Positions 50,267 to 57,844 of a stretch of 64,000 bases of DNA are shown here, piece after piece. Within the stretch, counting starts at the first letter, position 1; the number at the start of each line of letters is the position of its first letter. The stretch lies in NCBI RefSeq assembly GCF_052216985.1, contig NZ_JBQOUY010000003.1, forward strand, positions 62,001-126,000. Reading direction: 5' to 3'. The stretch comes from Acidaminococcus fermentans_A (GTDB lineage Bacteria > Bacillota > Negativicutes > Acidaminococcales > Acidaminococcaceae). The notes under the pieces are model-generated. The model searched no databases and was not told the DNA's origin. It was given only the letters and a program-made list of their open reading frames with translations. A program made the translations under genes and the position numbers.

Positions 50267-50294
50267 CCCTGTCAAGGAAAAATACTTGACAGGG
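50267..50294 (+). terminator. Perfect 10-bp hairpin overlapping the ylxM-ffh promoter
   Basis: CCCTGTCAAG, 8-base loop GAAAAATA, CTTGACAGGG, then ATTTTCCTTT. It can end the thi transcript, while its right arm contains the TTGACA -35 box of the next operon. Confidence 0.65.
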
Positions 50295-50314
50295 ATTTTC
50301 CTTTATAGTACAAT
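50286..50314 (+). promoter_or_regulatory. Promoter of the ylxM-ffh-rpsP-trmD operon
   Basis: Consensus TTGACA (50286-50291), 17-base spacer, TACAAT (50309-50314), 18 bases before the ylxM start. Confidence 0.8.
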
Positions 50315-50331
50315 AGCACCCGGTGATATTC

Positions 50332-50697
50332 ATGCAGGATGAAGGTTTTGCAAAACGGATCCGTTTTGGTCAGCTCTATGCCATCTATGGCGGGCTGCTC
50401 ACGGAAAAGCAGCAGAAGATCATGGAAGAATATTTCTACGATGACCTGTCACTGGGGGAAATCGCGGAAAATGCCCAGACCAGCCGTCAGGCAGTCTATG
50501 ATTTGCTGCGCCGGGTGGAACAAACCCTGGAAAGATACGAAAGCAAACTCCACCTGCTGCACCAGGATCAGGAACGGCAGTTCAAGTTGCGGGGAGCCAT
50601 CAAACTCCTGGAAGCCTGCCGCACCAGTGACAGTACCGATCCCCGTCTGGGGAAGGTGGAGGACATCCTGAAAAGCATCATTGACGAAAGCAGGTAG
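50332..50697 (+). CDS. ylxM: YlxM/UPF0122 family SRP-associated helix-turn-helix protein
   Basis: A 121-residue member of the YlxM family, encoded before ffh in most Firmicutes. Its sigma-like HTH region reads LTEKQQKIMEEYFYDDLSLGEIAENAQTSRQAVYDLLRR, split over about residues 20-60. It is thought to be linked to the signal recognition particle; in some species it stimulates Ffh activity. A GTG at 50323 is an alternative start. It ends 2 bases before ffh. Confidence 0.92.
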   Translation: MQDEGFAKRIRFGQLYAIYGGLLTEKQQKIMEEYFYDDLSLGEIAENAQTSRQAVYDLLRRVEQTLERYESKLHLLHQDQERQFKLRGAIKLLEACRTSDSTDPRLGKVEDILKSIIDESR

Positions 50698-50699
50698 CT

Positions 50700-52046
50700 A
50701 TGGCTTTTGAAATCTTAACCGACAAACTGACGGCAGCCATCCAGAAGCTCCGGGGACAGAAAACGGTTTCCGAACAGGATCTGAAAGAGACCCTGCGGGA
50801 AGTACGGCTGGCCCTTCTGGAAGCCGATGTGAATTTCAAGGTCGTCAAGGAATTTACCGCCAAGATCAAGGCACGGGCTATGGGCCAGCAAGTAGACCCC
50901 AGCCTGACGCCTGGCCAATATATCGTGAAAATCGTCCACGAAGAGCTGATCGAGCTCTTGGGCGGGGCCCAGAGCAAACTGAACGTGGCAGCCAAGCCGC
51001 CGACAGTGATCATGTTGGTGGGGCTCCAGGGTGCCGGGAAGACCACTACAGTGGGCAAACTGGCCAACTTCCTGCGAAAAGACGGGAAAAAGCCTCTGAT
51101 GGTGGCCGGTGACGTGTACCGTCCCGCAGCCATCACCCAGATGGAAGTCATCGGCAAGCAGTTGGATATGCCGGTGTTCACCTTGGGTGACCAGGTTTCT
51201 CCGGTGGAAATCGCCCGGGAATCCCTGAAACGGGCCAATGCTCTCTTATGCGATACCGTGCTCATCGATACCGCTGGCCGTCTCCATGTGGACGAAACCT
51301 TGATGAATGAGCTGAAAGAGATGAAAGATGCAGTCCATCCGGACGAGATCCTGCTGGTAGTGGATGCCATGACCGGTCAGGATGCCGTGACGGTGGCTGA
51401 TTCCTTTAACAAAGCCCTGGGCATCACAGGGCTGATCGTGACCAAACTGGACGGGGACGCCCGGGGCGGTGCGGTGCTCAGCGTGAAGGCAGTGACTGAC
51501 TGCCCGGTGAAATTCGTCGGTATGGGCGAAAAACTGGATGCGCTGCAGCCCTTTTATCCTGACCGTATGGCTTCCAGGATCCTGGGTATGGGGGATGTGC
51601 TCTCCCTGATCGAAAAGGCCCAGGAAGCCATCGATGCGGATTCGGCCAAAAAGATGGCGGAATCCCTGAAAAAGAATGAATTCACCCTGGATATGTTCCT
51701 GGATCAGATGAAACAGGTCAAGAAACTAGGGTCCTTGGAATCCATTCTCAGCATGATCCCCGGCATGGGAAAATTTGCCAAGCAGTTGGAAGGGGTGGAT
51801 CTGGACGGCAAGGAAGTCCGTCGGCTGGAAGCCATCATCTATTCCATGACGCCCCAGGAACGGCAGAACCCCCGCATCATCAACGGGTCCCGGCGCAAAC
51901 GCATTGCGGCCGGCTGCGGCCAGCGGGTGCAGGATGTGAACCGGCTGCTGAAGCAGTTCGAAGAGAGCAAGAAGCTCATGAAGACCATGCAGGGTATGAA
52001 CAAGTATGCACGGAAGGGCAGATTCAAACTGCCTTTCATGCAATAA
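50700..52046 (+). CDS. ffh: Signal recognition particle protein Ffh
   Basis: A 448-residue SRP54 homologue that targets ribosomes making membrane proteins. The N domain is at about 1-90. The G domain has GLQGAGKTTTVGKLA (G1, about 107-121), DTAGRLHVDE (G3, about 191-200) and TKLDGDARGGA (G4, about 248-258). The C-terminal methionine-rich M domain starts at about 325 and has the RNA-binding SRRKRIAAGCG segment. The 4.5S RNA gene is not visible in this window. Confidence 0.97.
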   Translation: MAFEILTDKLTAAIQKLRGQKTVSEQDLKETLREVRLALLEADVNFKVVKEFTAKIKARAMGQQVDPSLTPGQYIVKIVHEELIELLGGAQSKLNVAAKPPTVIMLVGLQGAGKTTTVGKLANFLRKDGKKPLMVAGDVYRPAAITQMEVIGKQLDMPVFTLGDQVSPVEIARESLKRANALLCDTVLIDTAGRLHVDETLMNELKEMKDAVHPDEILLVVDAMTGQDAVTVADSFNKALGITGLIVTKLDGDARGGAVLSVKAVTDCPVKFVGMGEKLDALQPFYPDRMASRILGMGDVLSLIEKAQEAIDADSAKKMAESLKKNEFTLDMFLDQMKQVKKLGSLESILSMIPGMGKFAKQLEGVDLDGKEVRRLEAIIYSMTPQERQNPRIINGSRRKRIAAGCGQRVQDVNRLLKQFEESKKLMKTMQGMNKYARKGRFKLPFMQ

Positions 52047-52073
52047 AACCAATCTGGTAAGGAGGTGAATGTT

Positions 52074-52346
52074 GTGGCAGTTAAAATCCGTCTGAAACGT
52101 ATGGGTGCCAAAAAGAGCCCTTTCTACCGTATCGTGGTCGCTGATGAACGCGCTCCTCGTGACGGCCGTTTCATCGAAACCGTAGGGACCTACGATTCTA
52201 CCGTTGATCCCGCCGTGGTTACCATCGATGAAGAAAAAGCTCTGTCCTGGATGAAGAAGGGAGCACAGCCGACTGATACGGTCCGCTCCATGTTCAGCAA
52301 ACAGGGTCTGATGGCGAAACTGGCTGGCGAAAAGGCAGCAAAATAA
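52074..52346 (+). CDS. rpsP: 30S ribosomal protein S16
   Basis: A 90-residue S16. The N terminus AVKIRLKRMGAKKSPFYRIV is canonical when a GTG start at 52074 is used, with AAGGAGG 8 bases upstream; an earlier GTG at 52065 overlaps the ribosome site. VADERAPRDGRFIE follows. Part of the ffh-rpsP-khpA-ylqD-rimM-trmD-rplS operon. Confidence 0.97.
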   Translation: MAVKIRLKRMGAKKSPFYRIVVADERAPRDGRFIETVGTYDSTVDPAVVTIDEEKALSWMKKGAQPTDTVRSMFSKQGLMAKLAGEKAAK

Positions 52347-52357
52347 GGAGGATGACT

Positions 52358-52585
52358 ATGAAAGAGATAGTTGAAGTGATTGCTAAGGCTATCGTGAATA
52401 ATCCCTCCGAGGTCCAGGTGGAGGAGGAAAGGACCGGATCTTCCGTGATCCTGAAACTCCACGTGGCGCCTGAAGATATGGGTAAAGTGATCGGCAAGCA
52501 AGGCCGCATTGCCAAGGCCATCCGTCTGGTGATGAAAGCAGCTGCTACCCGCGAAAACGTAAAAGTCATCGTAGATATCGATTAA
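52358..52585 (+). CDS. khpA: KH-domain RNA-binding protein KhpA
   Basis: A 75-residue protein that is a single KH domain with the GxxG loop in GKVIGKQGRIAKAIR (about 45-59). KhpA usually pairs with KhpB (Jag/EloR) and affects RNA stability and cell division in Firmicutes. The second of two close ATGs is chosen because AAGGAGG overlaps the first. The position between rpsP and rimM is classical. Confidence 0.95.
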   Translation: MKEIVEVIAKAIVNNPSEVQVEEERTGSSVILKLHVAPEDMGKVIGKQGRIAKAIRLVMKAAATRENVKVIVDID

Positions 52586-52596
52586 AGGTGGTTACC

Positions 52597-53004
52597 ATGG
52601 ATAAAATGATCGTTCGGGTACCTGTAGTCATCAAGGCCAAGGTTACGGAAGACTTGAAAGCCAAGATCATTGCAGATATGAAACGTCAGGTCCAGGCTGC
52701 TGAATTGGATTTCGAACAGTTCCAGTTCAATGCCAAGCGGGCTCTGAATGAGCAAGCTGGTGGAGGGCCTGAAGCGGCTCGGGCTCTCCAGGAGCAGATC
52801 GAGTACGAAAAAGCCCAGCGCGGCCATGCTCTCCAGGAGTTGAAAGACAAGCTGGAACGGGCAGAGAACCTGGAAATTGGCAGTGAAGTCGGTCATGGTA
52901 CACTGGAACGTTCCGTAGAGATTACGGTCGGCAGCGACCTGGAAGCCCTGATGGGGGCGGAAATCGTCGTGGAAGACGGCAAAGTCGTCGGATTCAGAGC
53001 GTAA
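52597..53004 (+). CDS. ylqD: YlqD family protein
   Basis: A 135-residue protein of the YlqD family found in this operon in many Firmicutes. The centre (about 25-85) is a charged helical or coiled stretch (IEYEKAQRGHALQELKDKLE). The end (about 95-135) is a small beta-rich part (VEITVGSDLEALMGAEIVVE). No function is established that I know of. The start follows AAAGGTGG; the next gene starts 4 bases after its stop. Confidence 0.85.
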   Translation: MDKMIVRVPVVIKAKVTEDLKAKIIADMKRQVQAAELDFEQFQFNAKRALNEQAGGGPEAARALQEQIEYEKAQRGHALQELKDKLERAENLEIGSEVGHGTLERSVEITVGSDLEALMGAEIVVEDGKVVGFRA

Positions 53005-53008
53005 GCCT

Positions 53009-53503
53009 ATGGAACAGCATATCGTGATTGGCAAAATTGTCGCCCCGCATGGCGTGCGGGGCGAATTTCGCATTATGCCGCAGACGGACCATCCGGAGCG
53101 GTACGCCAAAATGAAGAAAATCACCCTGGATAATGGGCGGGAATTCACGGTGGTCAGCCTTCGCCAGCATAAGAATGTGTATCTGATGAAGGTGGAAGGC
53201 ATCGATACCATGGACGACGCAGAGACCCTTCGGGGCCGGACCATCGTCCTGCGCCCAGAAGAACTGCCCCCTCTGCCGGAAGGGCAGTTCTACGTCCGGG
53301 ATATCATCGGTTTTGCAGTCGTCACGCCGGAGGGAGAGCCTGTGGGCACCCTGAAGGATGTGATCAGTCCCGGTTCCACCGATGTGTTCGTCATCGCTCC
53401 GCCCCAGGGAGAAGAAATCCTGGTGGCGGCCATTGGGGAAAACATCCGGAAAATCGACTGGGAAACGAAGCAGATCGTAGTTGTGCTGCCGGAGTGGATC
53501 TGA
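53009..53503 (+). CDS. rimM: 16S rRNA processing protein RimM
   Basis: A 164-residue 30S maturation factor. The N-terminal RimM domain begins IGKIVAPHGVRGEFRIMPQTDHPE. The C-terminal PRC-barrel starts with EGQFYVRDIIGFAVV (about 91-105) and includes GTLKDVISPGSTDVFVI. It lies directly before trmD with a 1-base gap; rimM and trmD are almost always paired. Confidence 0.96.
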   Translation: MEQHIVIGKIVAPHGVRGEFRIMPQTDHPERYAKMKKITLDNGREFTVVSLRQHKNVYLMKVEGIDTMDDAETLRGRTIVLRPEELPPLPEGQFYVRDIIGFAVVTPEGEPVGTLKDVISPGSTDVFVIAPPQGEEILVAAIGENIRKIDWETKQIVVVLPEWI

Positions 53504-53504
53504 T

Positions 53505-54275
53505 ATGAAATTCGTCTTTATCACCCTCTTTCCGGAAATGATCAAGAGCACCAGTACCTGGAGCATCCTGGGCCGGGCAGCCAAGGAAGGCCTCCTTACC
53601 GTGGAGTGCGTGGATCCTCGGGACTATGCCACGGACCGGCACCGGAGCGTGGATGATACCACCTGCGGCGGCGGAGCCGGTATGGTCCTGAAGCCCCAGA
53701 CCTATCTGGCTGCTTTGGATCGGGCCCGGGAACTGGCCCCTGGCGCCTTGGTAGCTGCCCTGACACCGGTAGGGGAATCCCTCCGCCAGGAGAGAGTCTG
53801 CCAACTGGCTCGGAGCGGCCGGGACTTGATCCTGCTCTGCGGCCATTATGAAGGGTTCGATGAACGGATCTTGGAAGAGGCGGATCTCCGGCTTTCCATC
53901 GGAGATTTTGTCCTTACGGGAGGGGAACTGCCGGCCCTGTGCCTCATGGATGCCGTGGCTCGGTTCATCCCCGGTGTATTGGGCAAGCAGGTGAGCGCAG
54001 AAGAGGATTCTTTCCATGACAGCCTGCTGGAATACCCCCAATATACCCGTCCGGTGGAGTATCAGGGCAAAACCGTACCAGAGATCCTGCTCTCTGGAGA
54101 CCACGCAAAGATCGGCCAATGGAGACGGAAGGAAAGCCTGCGGGCCACCTTGCGCCACCGTCCGGAGCTGCTGCGGTCCATGCAGTGGCAGAAGGGGGAC
54201 GGGAAACTGTTCCTGGCTGTGGAAGAAGAAGAAAAAGAGAAGTCCCGGGCAGAAGGGAAAAGCCAGGAATCCTGA
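53505..54275 (+). CDS. trmD: tRNA (guanine-N1-)-methyltransferase TrmD
   Basis: A 256-residue SPOUT methyltransferase making m1G37 in tRNA. The N terminus is KFVFITLFPEM; CGGGAGMVLKP (about 56-66), LLCGHYEGFDERI (about 106-118) and SIGDFVLTGGELPAL (about 128-142) form the knotted SAM site. The C-terminal domain ends in a charged tail (EEEEKEKSRAEGKSQES). The start at 53505 follows the rimM stop by 1 base. Confidence 0.97.
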   Translation: MKFVFITLFPEMIKSTSTWSILGRAAKEGLLTVECVDPRDYATDRHRSVDDTTCGGGAGMVLKPQTYLAALDRARELAPGALVAALTPVGESLRQERVCQLARSGRDLILLCGHYEGFDERILEEADLRLSIGDFVLTGGELPALCLMDAVARFIPGVLGKQVSAEEDSFHDSLLEYPQYTRPVEYQGKTVPEILLSGDHAKIGQWRRKESLRATLRHRPELLRSMQWQKGDGKLFLAVEEEEKEKSRAEGKSQES

Positions 54276-54283
54276 CTTTTTGG

Positions 54284-54313
54284 TTGCACCGGGAGCCGGC
54301 TGTATGGTATAAT
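54284..54313 (+). promoter_or_regulatory. Additional promoter for rplS
   Basis: TTGCAC (54284-54289), 18-base spacer, perfect TATAAT (54308-54313), starting 8 bases after the trmD stop. It lets rplS be made separately from the upstream operon. Confidence 0.7.
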
Positions 54314-54314
54314 A

Positions 54315-54394
54315 CAGCGTATGCATTAACGGGCGGTCCGCTGTTAGCACGTGGCTAGACATGAACGTCTTGGATTCTGAGGAGGAAATTATAA
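54315..54394 (+). promoter_or_regulatory. rplS leader, possible L19 autoregulatory RNA
   Basis: About 80 untranslated bases lie between the promoter and L19. L19 leaders that bind the protein and repress translation are known in Firmicutes. Short complementary pieces (GGCGGTCCGC, TAGCACGTGGCTA) are visible, but I could not confirm the known fold. Confidence 0.35.
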
Positions 54395-54736
54395 ATGAAC
54401 GTTATTGAAGCAATTGAAAAGGAACAGCTGCGTTCCGACATTCCTGAATTCCGTCCTGGCGATACCCTGAAAGTCTATGTGAAGGTCGTCGAAGGGACCC
54501 GTGAACGGGTTCAGCTGTTTGAAGGCGTTTGCATTGCCCGGAGCGGTGCTGGTGCCCGGGAAATGTTCACCGTCCGCCGCATTGCTTCCGGTGTGGGCGT
54601 AGAAAGAATGTTCCCTGTCCATTCCCCGCGTCTGGAAAAGATCGTTGTATCCCACAGAGGTGTGGTACGCAGAGCGAAACTGTACTATCTGCGTAAACTG
54701 ACCGGTAAAGCCGCTCGTATCAGAGAACGTCGGTAA
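54395..54736 (+). CDS. rplS: 50S ribosomal protein L19
   Basis: A 113-residue L19. It has FRPGDTLKVYVKVVEGTRER (about 19-38), FEGVCIARSGAG and the C-terminal VVRRAKLYYLRKLTGKAARI. Ribosome site GAGGAGG. It is the last gene of the SRP/S16 operon and ends at a strong terminator. Confidence 0.98.
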   Translation: MNVIEAIEKEQLRSDIPEFRPGDTLKVYVKVVEGTRERVQLFEGVCIARSGAGAREMFTVRRIASGVGVERMFPVHSPRLEKIVVSHRGVVRRAKLYYLRKLTGKAARIRERR

Positions 54737-54748
54737 TCGGATCAATGA

Positions 54749-54776
54749 GGCAGTTGCTCCGGCAACTGCCTTTTTT
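54749..54776 (+). terminator. Terminator of the ffh-rplS operon
   Basis: A perfect 9-bp stem GGCAGTTGC, loop TCCG, return arm GCAACTGCC, then TTTTTT. Confidence 0.92.
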
Positions 54777-54793
54777 ATTGCAAAGGAGAAGTC

Positions 54794-55333
54794 ATGAACG
54801 AAGAAAAGAAATCCGGCTCCTGGCAGGATACGGTCAGTGACTGGCTGATCTCCATCATCGTGGCGGTGGTGCTGGCCTTTGGGATCCGTACTTTCCTGGT
54901 GGAACCCTATATGGTATCCGGTCCTTCCATGATGAATACCCTGCAGGATCGGGAACGGCTGCTGGTGAACAAACTGGTCTACTATACCCGCCAGCCTAAA
55001 CGGGGAGAGATCATCGTCTTCAAGTATCCCAGCGATACCCGCCGGGATTTCATCAAACGGGTCATTGCCGTGGGCGGGGATACCATCGAGATCCGGGACG
55101 GAAAGACCTATGTGAATGGGAAAGCCTTGGATGAAAGCTATATCCGGGAACCCTTCCATACCAACCTGCCTAAGACTACAGTCCCTGCCGGCCATATCTT
55201 TGTCATGGGGGACAACCGGAACAATTCGGAAGACAGCCGGTTCCGGGATGTGGGCTTCGTGGACTTGAGCCTGGTGAAAGGGAAAGCCAGTGTCATCTTC
55301 TGGCCCCTGGGGCAAGTGAGGATGCTGCCGTGA
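54794..55333 (+). CDS. lepB: Signal peptidase I
   Basis: A 179-residue membrane protease that cuts signal peptides. One N-terminal helix (about 17-35) anchors it. The catalytic serine is in SGPSMMNTL (S45) and the catalytic lysine in RRDFIKRVIA (K88). Box E is FVMGDNRNNSEDSR (about 137-150). The short, single-helix form is the Gram-positive type. It follows the rplS terminator closely, with ribosome site AAAGGAGAAG. Confidence 0.96.
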   Translation: MNEEKKSGSWQDTVSDWLISIIVAVVLAFGIRTFLVEPYMVSGPSMMNTLQDRERLLVNKLVYYTRQPKRGEIIVFKYPSDTRRDFIKRVIAVGGDTIEIRDGKTYVNGKALDESYIREPFHTNLPKTTVPAGHIFVMGDNRNNSEDSRFRDVGFVDLSLVKGKASVIFWPLGQVRMLP

Positions 55334-55338
55334 TAAAA

Positions 55339-55379
55339 GGGGTGTTGCACGTGTGTGATTTTCACACGTGCAACACCCC
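55339..55379 (+). terminator. Long hairpin after lepB merging both hairpin classes
   Basis: A perfect 17-bp stem GGGGTGTTGCACGTGTG with a 7-base loop TGATTTT. It contains the TGTTGCAC stem with a GTGTG/CACAC extension. Repeat R1-D follows at once, without a T-run. Confidence 0.7.
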
Positions 55380-55380
55380 C

Positions 55381-55603
55381 GGTCTCATAAGCCGCATAGC
55401 GGCTCGGTCTCGGGTCTCGAGTCTCGAGCCGAATGAGAAATTTGCAAGCAAATTTTTTGAATGTACAAACCCTAATCTGCTAATGATAAGATATTCGTTT
55501 CTATATCCAGTACGATACTGGTTCTACACCTTCAAAAGAACCTGGCCATGGGGACAGGTTCTATCCAACGGCTCGCGACTCACGACTCGAGACCCGAGAC
55601 CTC
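55381..55603. repeat. Intergenic repeat element R1, copy D (223 bp)
   Basis: Same length and layout as copies A and B, about 47 kb away from the nearest other R1 copy. The left array has three heptamers (55406-55426). The right array reads CGCGACT, CACGACT, CGAGACC, CGAGACC (55574-55601), with the first unit changed. A few core substitutions (CTAATGATA, CCAGTACGA) show it is slightly older or independent. Confidence 0.92.
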
Positions 55604-55610
55604 AAAAAGA

Positions 55611-55634
55611 GGCTGTTGCGCATGCAACAGCCCC
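55611..55634 (+). terminator. Hairpin between R1-D and R2-G
   Basis: Stem GGCTGTTGC, loop GCAT, return arm GCAACAGCC, with AAAAA on the left but no T-run on the right because R2-G starts two bases after the flanking CC. Confidence 0.55.
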
Positions 55635-55636
55635 TT

Positions 55637-55776
55637 GGTCACGGGTCGTGAGTCTCGGGCTTGTTAGTGCAGAATGAAGATCCAGTTTTGCCATCCCAAC
55701 CGATTTTCTCTTATCGTCCTATAGAAAAAGAAAAGACGGCTTAAACGTCCAGGCTCGCAACCCGTGACTCGCGACC
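55637..55776. repeat. Intergenic repeat element R2, copy G (140 bp)
   Basis: Left array GGTCACG, GGTCGTG, AGTCTCG (55637-55657), then GGCTTGTTAGTGCAG. The core contains AAAAAGAAAAGACGGCTTAAACGTCCAGGCT, like copies E and F. The right array is CGCAACC, CGTGACT, CGCGACC (55756-55776). It sits directly behind R1-D with one hairpin between, making a composite of about 470 bp in the 606-base gap before rbgA. Confidence 0.87.
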
Positions 55777-55806
55777 GGGGGTGTGAATTCATTCACACCC
55801 CCCTTT
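55777..55806 (+). terminator. Terminator at the right end of R2-G, GGTGTGAA class
   Basis: Stem GGGGGTGTGAA, loop TTCA, return arm TTCACACCCCC, then CTTTT. Confidence 0.8.
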
Positions 55807-55842
55807 TACTGCACCAAATTCCCGATAATGACCTGCTTTTTC

Positions 55843-55919
55843 CATGATTCGCTTCTCTTGGGGAATCATGGTATAATGGGGCCTATGCAAACAGACCGGG
55901 CACAAGTGTGCCTGTTTTT
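55843..55919 (+). promoter_or_regulatory. rbgA promoter with palindrome and leader hairpin
   Basis: An extended -10 TGgTATAAT (TATAAT at 55872-55877). A perfect 8-bp inverted repeat CATGATTC (55843-55850) ... GAATCATG (55863-55870) lies over the -35/spacer region. In the leader, GGCAC-aagt-GTGCC (55899-55912) followed by TGTTTTT looks like a small terminator or attenuator. Confidence 0.55.
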
Positions 55920-55939
55920 AGGATAGAAAGGAAGTTTCC

Positions 55940-56833
55940 ATGGAAAATACAATCGGCGGCAAAAAATTCCACATCCAGTGGTTCCCCGGTCACATGACCA
56001 AGGCCAAACGGATGATGGAGGCTAACCTGAAACTGGTGGATGTGGTGGTCGAACTCTTGGATGCCCGGATTCCCCGGTCCAGTGCCAACCCCATGCTCCA
56101 GCAGCTGCTCGGCAGCAAGGCGAAGATCGTGGTCTTGAATAAAACGGATATGGCCGATCCGGACCGGACTCAAGCCTGGCTGTCTTATTTCAAGAAAAAC
56201 AGTTTCACGGCTCTGGAAGTGGACTGTCAGAAGGGCAAGGGAATCAAAGCTCTGGTCAGCGCCATCCAGAAAGCCGGGGAGCCCACTTTGGAAAAATGGC
56301 GGAAGAAAGGCGTCCGGAACCGGTCCATCCGGGTGATGATCGTAGGAATCCCCAATGTAGGGAAATCTACACTGATCAACCGGTTGCTGGGGAAGAACAA
56401 AGCAGCTGCCCAGAACAAGCCAGGAGTGACCCGGGGACCCCAGTGGGTGATCTTGGGCAAGGGACTGGAGCTCCTGGATACCCCTGGGGTCCTGTGGCCC
56501 AAATTCGATGATCCGGAAACCGGTTTCTGCCTGGCTGTCACTGGAGCCATCCGCGAAGAAGTCTTCGACCAGGAAACGGCCGTGCATATCCTGATCCAGC
56601 GGCTGCTGAAGCTGTATCCTCAGGAACTGGCTGCCAGTTATAAAATCGGACTGGCACCGGAAGACACAGTGGAAACCGTGGAGGAAAAAATCGCCCGGGC
56701 CCGGGGTTGCCTGAAAGTGGGTGGGATGCTGGACATGAACAAGACCATCCAGATGGTCCTCCGAGATTTCAAAACCGGAAAACTAGGCGCTTTCAGCTTA
56801 GAAAAGGCGCCTGGGGAAGGGGCGGAACCATGA
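55940..56833 (+). CDS. rbgA: Ribosome biogenesis GTPase RbgA (YlqF)
   Basis: A 297-residue circularly permuted GTPase needed for late 50S assembly. The motif order is G4 (NKTD, 67-70), G1 (GIPNVGKST, about 135-143), then G3 (LLDTPGVLWPKF, about 177-188), as expected for the permuted class. The N terminus IQWFPGHMTKAKR is typical. The C-terminal RNA-binding domain covers about 210-297. The next gene rnhB overlaps its stop by 4 bases. Confidence 0.96.
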   Translation: MENTIGGKKFHIQWFPGHMTKAKRMMEANLKLVDVVVELLDARIPRSSANPMLQQLLGSKAKIVVLNKTDMADPDRTQAWLSYFKKNSFTALEVDCQKGKGIKALVSAIQKAGEPTLEKWRKKGVRNRSIRVMIVGIPNVGKSTLINRLLGKNKAAAQNKPGVTRGPQWVILGKGLELLDTPGVLWPKFDDPETGFCLAVTGAIREEVFDQETAVHILIQRLLKLYPQELAASYKIGLAPEDTVETVEEKIARARGCLKVGGMLDMNKTIQMVLRDFKTGKLGAFSLEKAPGEGAEP

Positions 56834-57642
56834 AGTGGGGAGAAAGCCTCCAGGCTATCCGTCAAAAATTGAAGGCTGGTGCCGCACCGGAAGAATTGGC
56901 CGTATGGCGCCAAGATTCCCGGGCCGGAGTCCGGAAAATGCTGGAAGCCTACGACCGGAGACAAGCCGCCCAAAAAGCAGAACAGGAACGGCTGGAACGC
57001 TTCCAAGATATGGAACGGACCTTTTGGGGAAAAGGGATGGACCAGGTGGCTGGCTGTGATGAAGCGGGCAGGGGTCCCTTGTCTGGACCGCTGGTGACGG
57101 CAGCCGTGATCCTGCCCCATACCATCTGGCTGCCAGGGCTGAACGATTCCAAAAAAGTCACGGCTGCCCGGCGGGAAACTTTGTATCAGGAAATCTTGGA
57201 GCAGGCGGTGAGCGTGACCGTCAGCATCCTGGGGCCCCGGGAAATCGATCACCTGAATATCTATCAGGCGGCTAAAAAGGCCATGACTCTTTGCCTGACT
57301 CATTTGAAAGTCCGGCCTCAGGCGGCTATCACCGACGCCATGCCTTTGGAAATCCCAGGGATGACGGTGGAGGACGTGATCCACGGGGACAGCAGGAGTG
57401 CTGCAGTTGCGGCCGCTTCCATCATTGCTAAGGTGACCCGGGATCATCTGATGGAGAAACTGGATCAGCAGTACCCTCAGTACGGATTTGCCAAACACAA
57501 AGGGTATGGGACTGCCCAGCATCTCCAGGCCATCCTGGACTGCGGCCCCTGTCCCTGGCACCGGCGGAGCTATGAACCCATGAAATCCATGGAGCTGAAG
57601 GAAGAAGGCGTCAGCGAAAATCAGCTTCTGCAGCTGAAGTAG
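56830..57642 (+). CDS. rnhB: Ribonuclease HII
   Basis: A 270-residue RNase HII that removes ribonucleotides from DNA. An N-terminal extension of about 70 residues, charged and helical, is present as in Bacillus RnhB. The catalytic part has GCDEAGRGPLSGPLV (D and E, about 73-87), an aspartate in AITDAMPLEIPG and the later GDSRSAAVAAASIIAKVTRD. The ATG at 56830 overlaps the rbgA stop, giving translational coupling. Confidence 0.95.
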   Translation: MKWGESLQAIRQKLKAGAAPEELAVWRQDSRAGVRKMLEAYDRRQAAQKAEQERLERFQDMERTFWGKGMDQVAGCDEAGRGPLSGPLVTAAVILPHTIWLPGLNDSKKVTAARRETLYQEILEQAVSVTVSILGPREIDHLNIYQAAKKAMTLCLTHLKVRPQAAITDAMPLEIPGMTVEDVIHGDSRSAAVAAASIIAKVTRDHLMEKLDQQYPQYGFAKHKGYGTAQHLQAILDCGPCPWHRRSYEPMKSMELKEEGVSENQLLQLK

Positions 57643-57663
57643 AGGGCAGCAGCTCTGGCCGCC

Positions 57664-57807
57664 AGTCGGGAGTCAGGAGTTTGGAGATTCAGGATAGGAC
57701 CTGTCTTGATGCCAGGTCCTTCTGACTGTGCAGAATCAGGATGGAGGGAATCCTGGGATTTCATTGCCTGCAAATTTAACCAAGGGCTCCAGACTTCAGA
57801 CTGATCC
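57664..57807. repeat. Decayed heptamer-bounded element J
   Basis: Left steps AGTCGGG, AGTCAGG, AGTTTGG (57664-57684) and right steps CTCCAGA, CTTCAGA, CTGATCC (57787-57807) keep the 7-bp periodicity in inverted sense. Inside, AGGACCTG...CAGGTCCT repeats the internal stem of R1 (AGAACCTG...CAGGTTCT) with compensating changes. Fills the gap between rnhB and yraN; no gene there. Confidence 0.55.
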
Positions 57808-57844
57808 GGTAACAGCTCTGCAGCTATAAAAGGAGGTTATCAGT

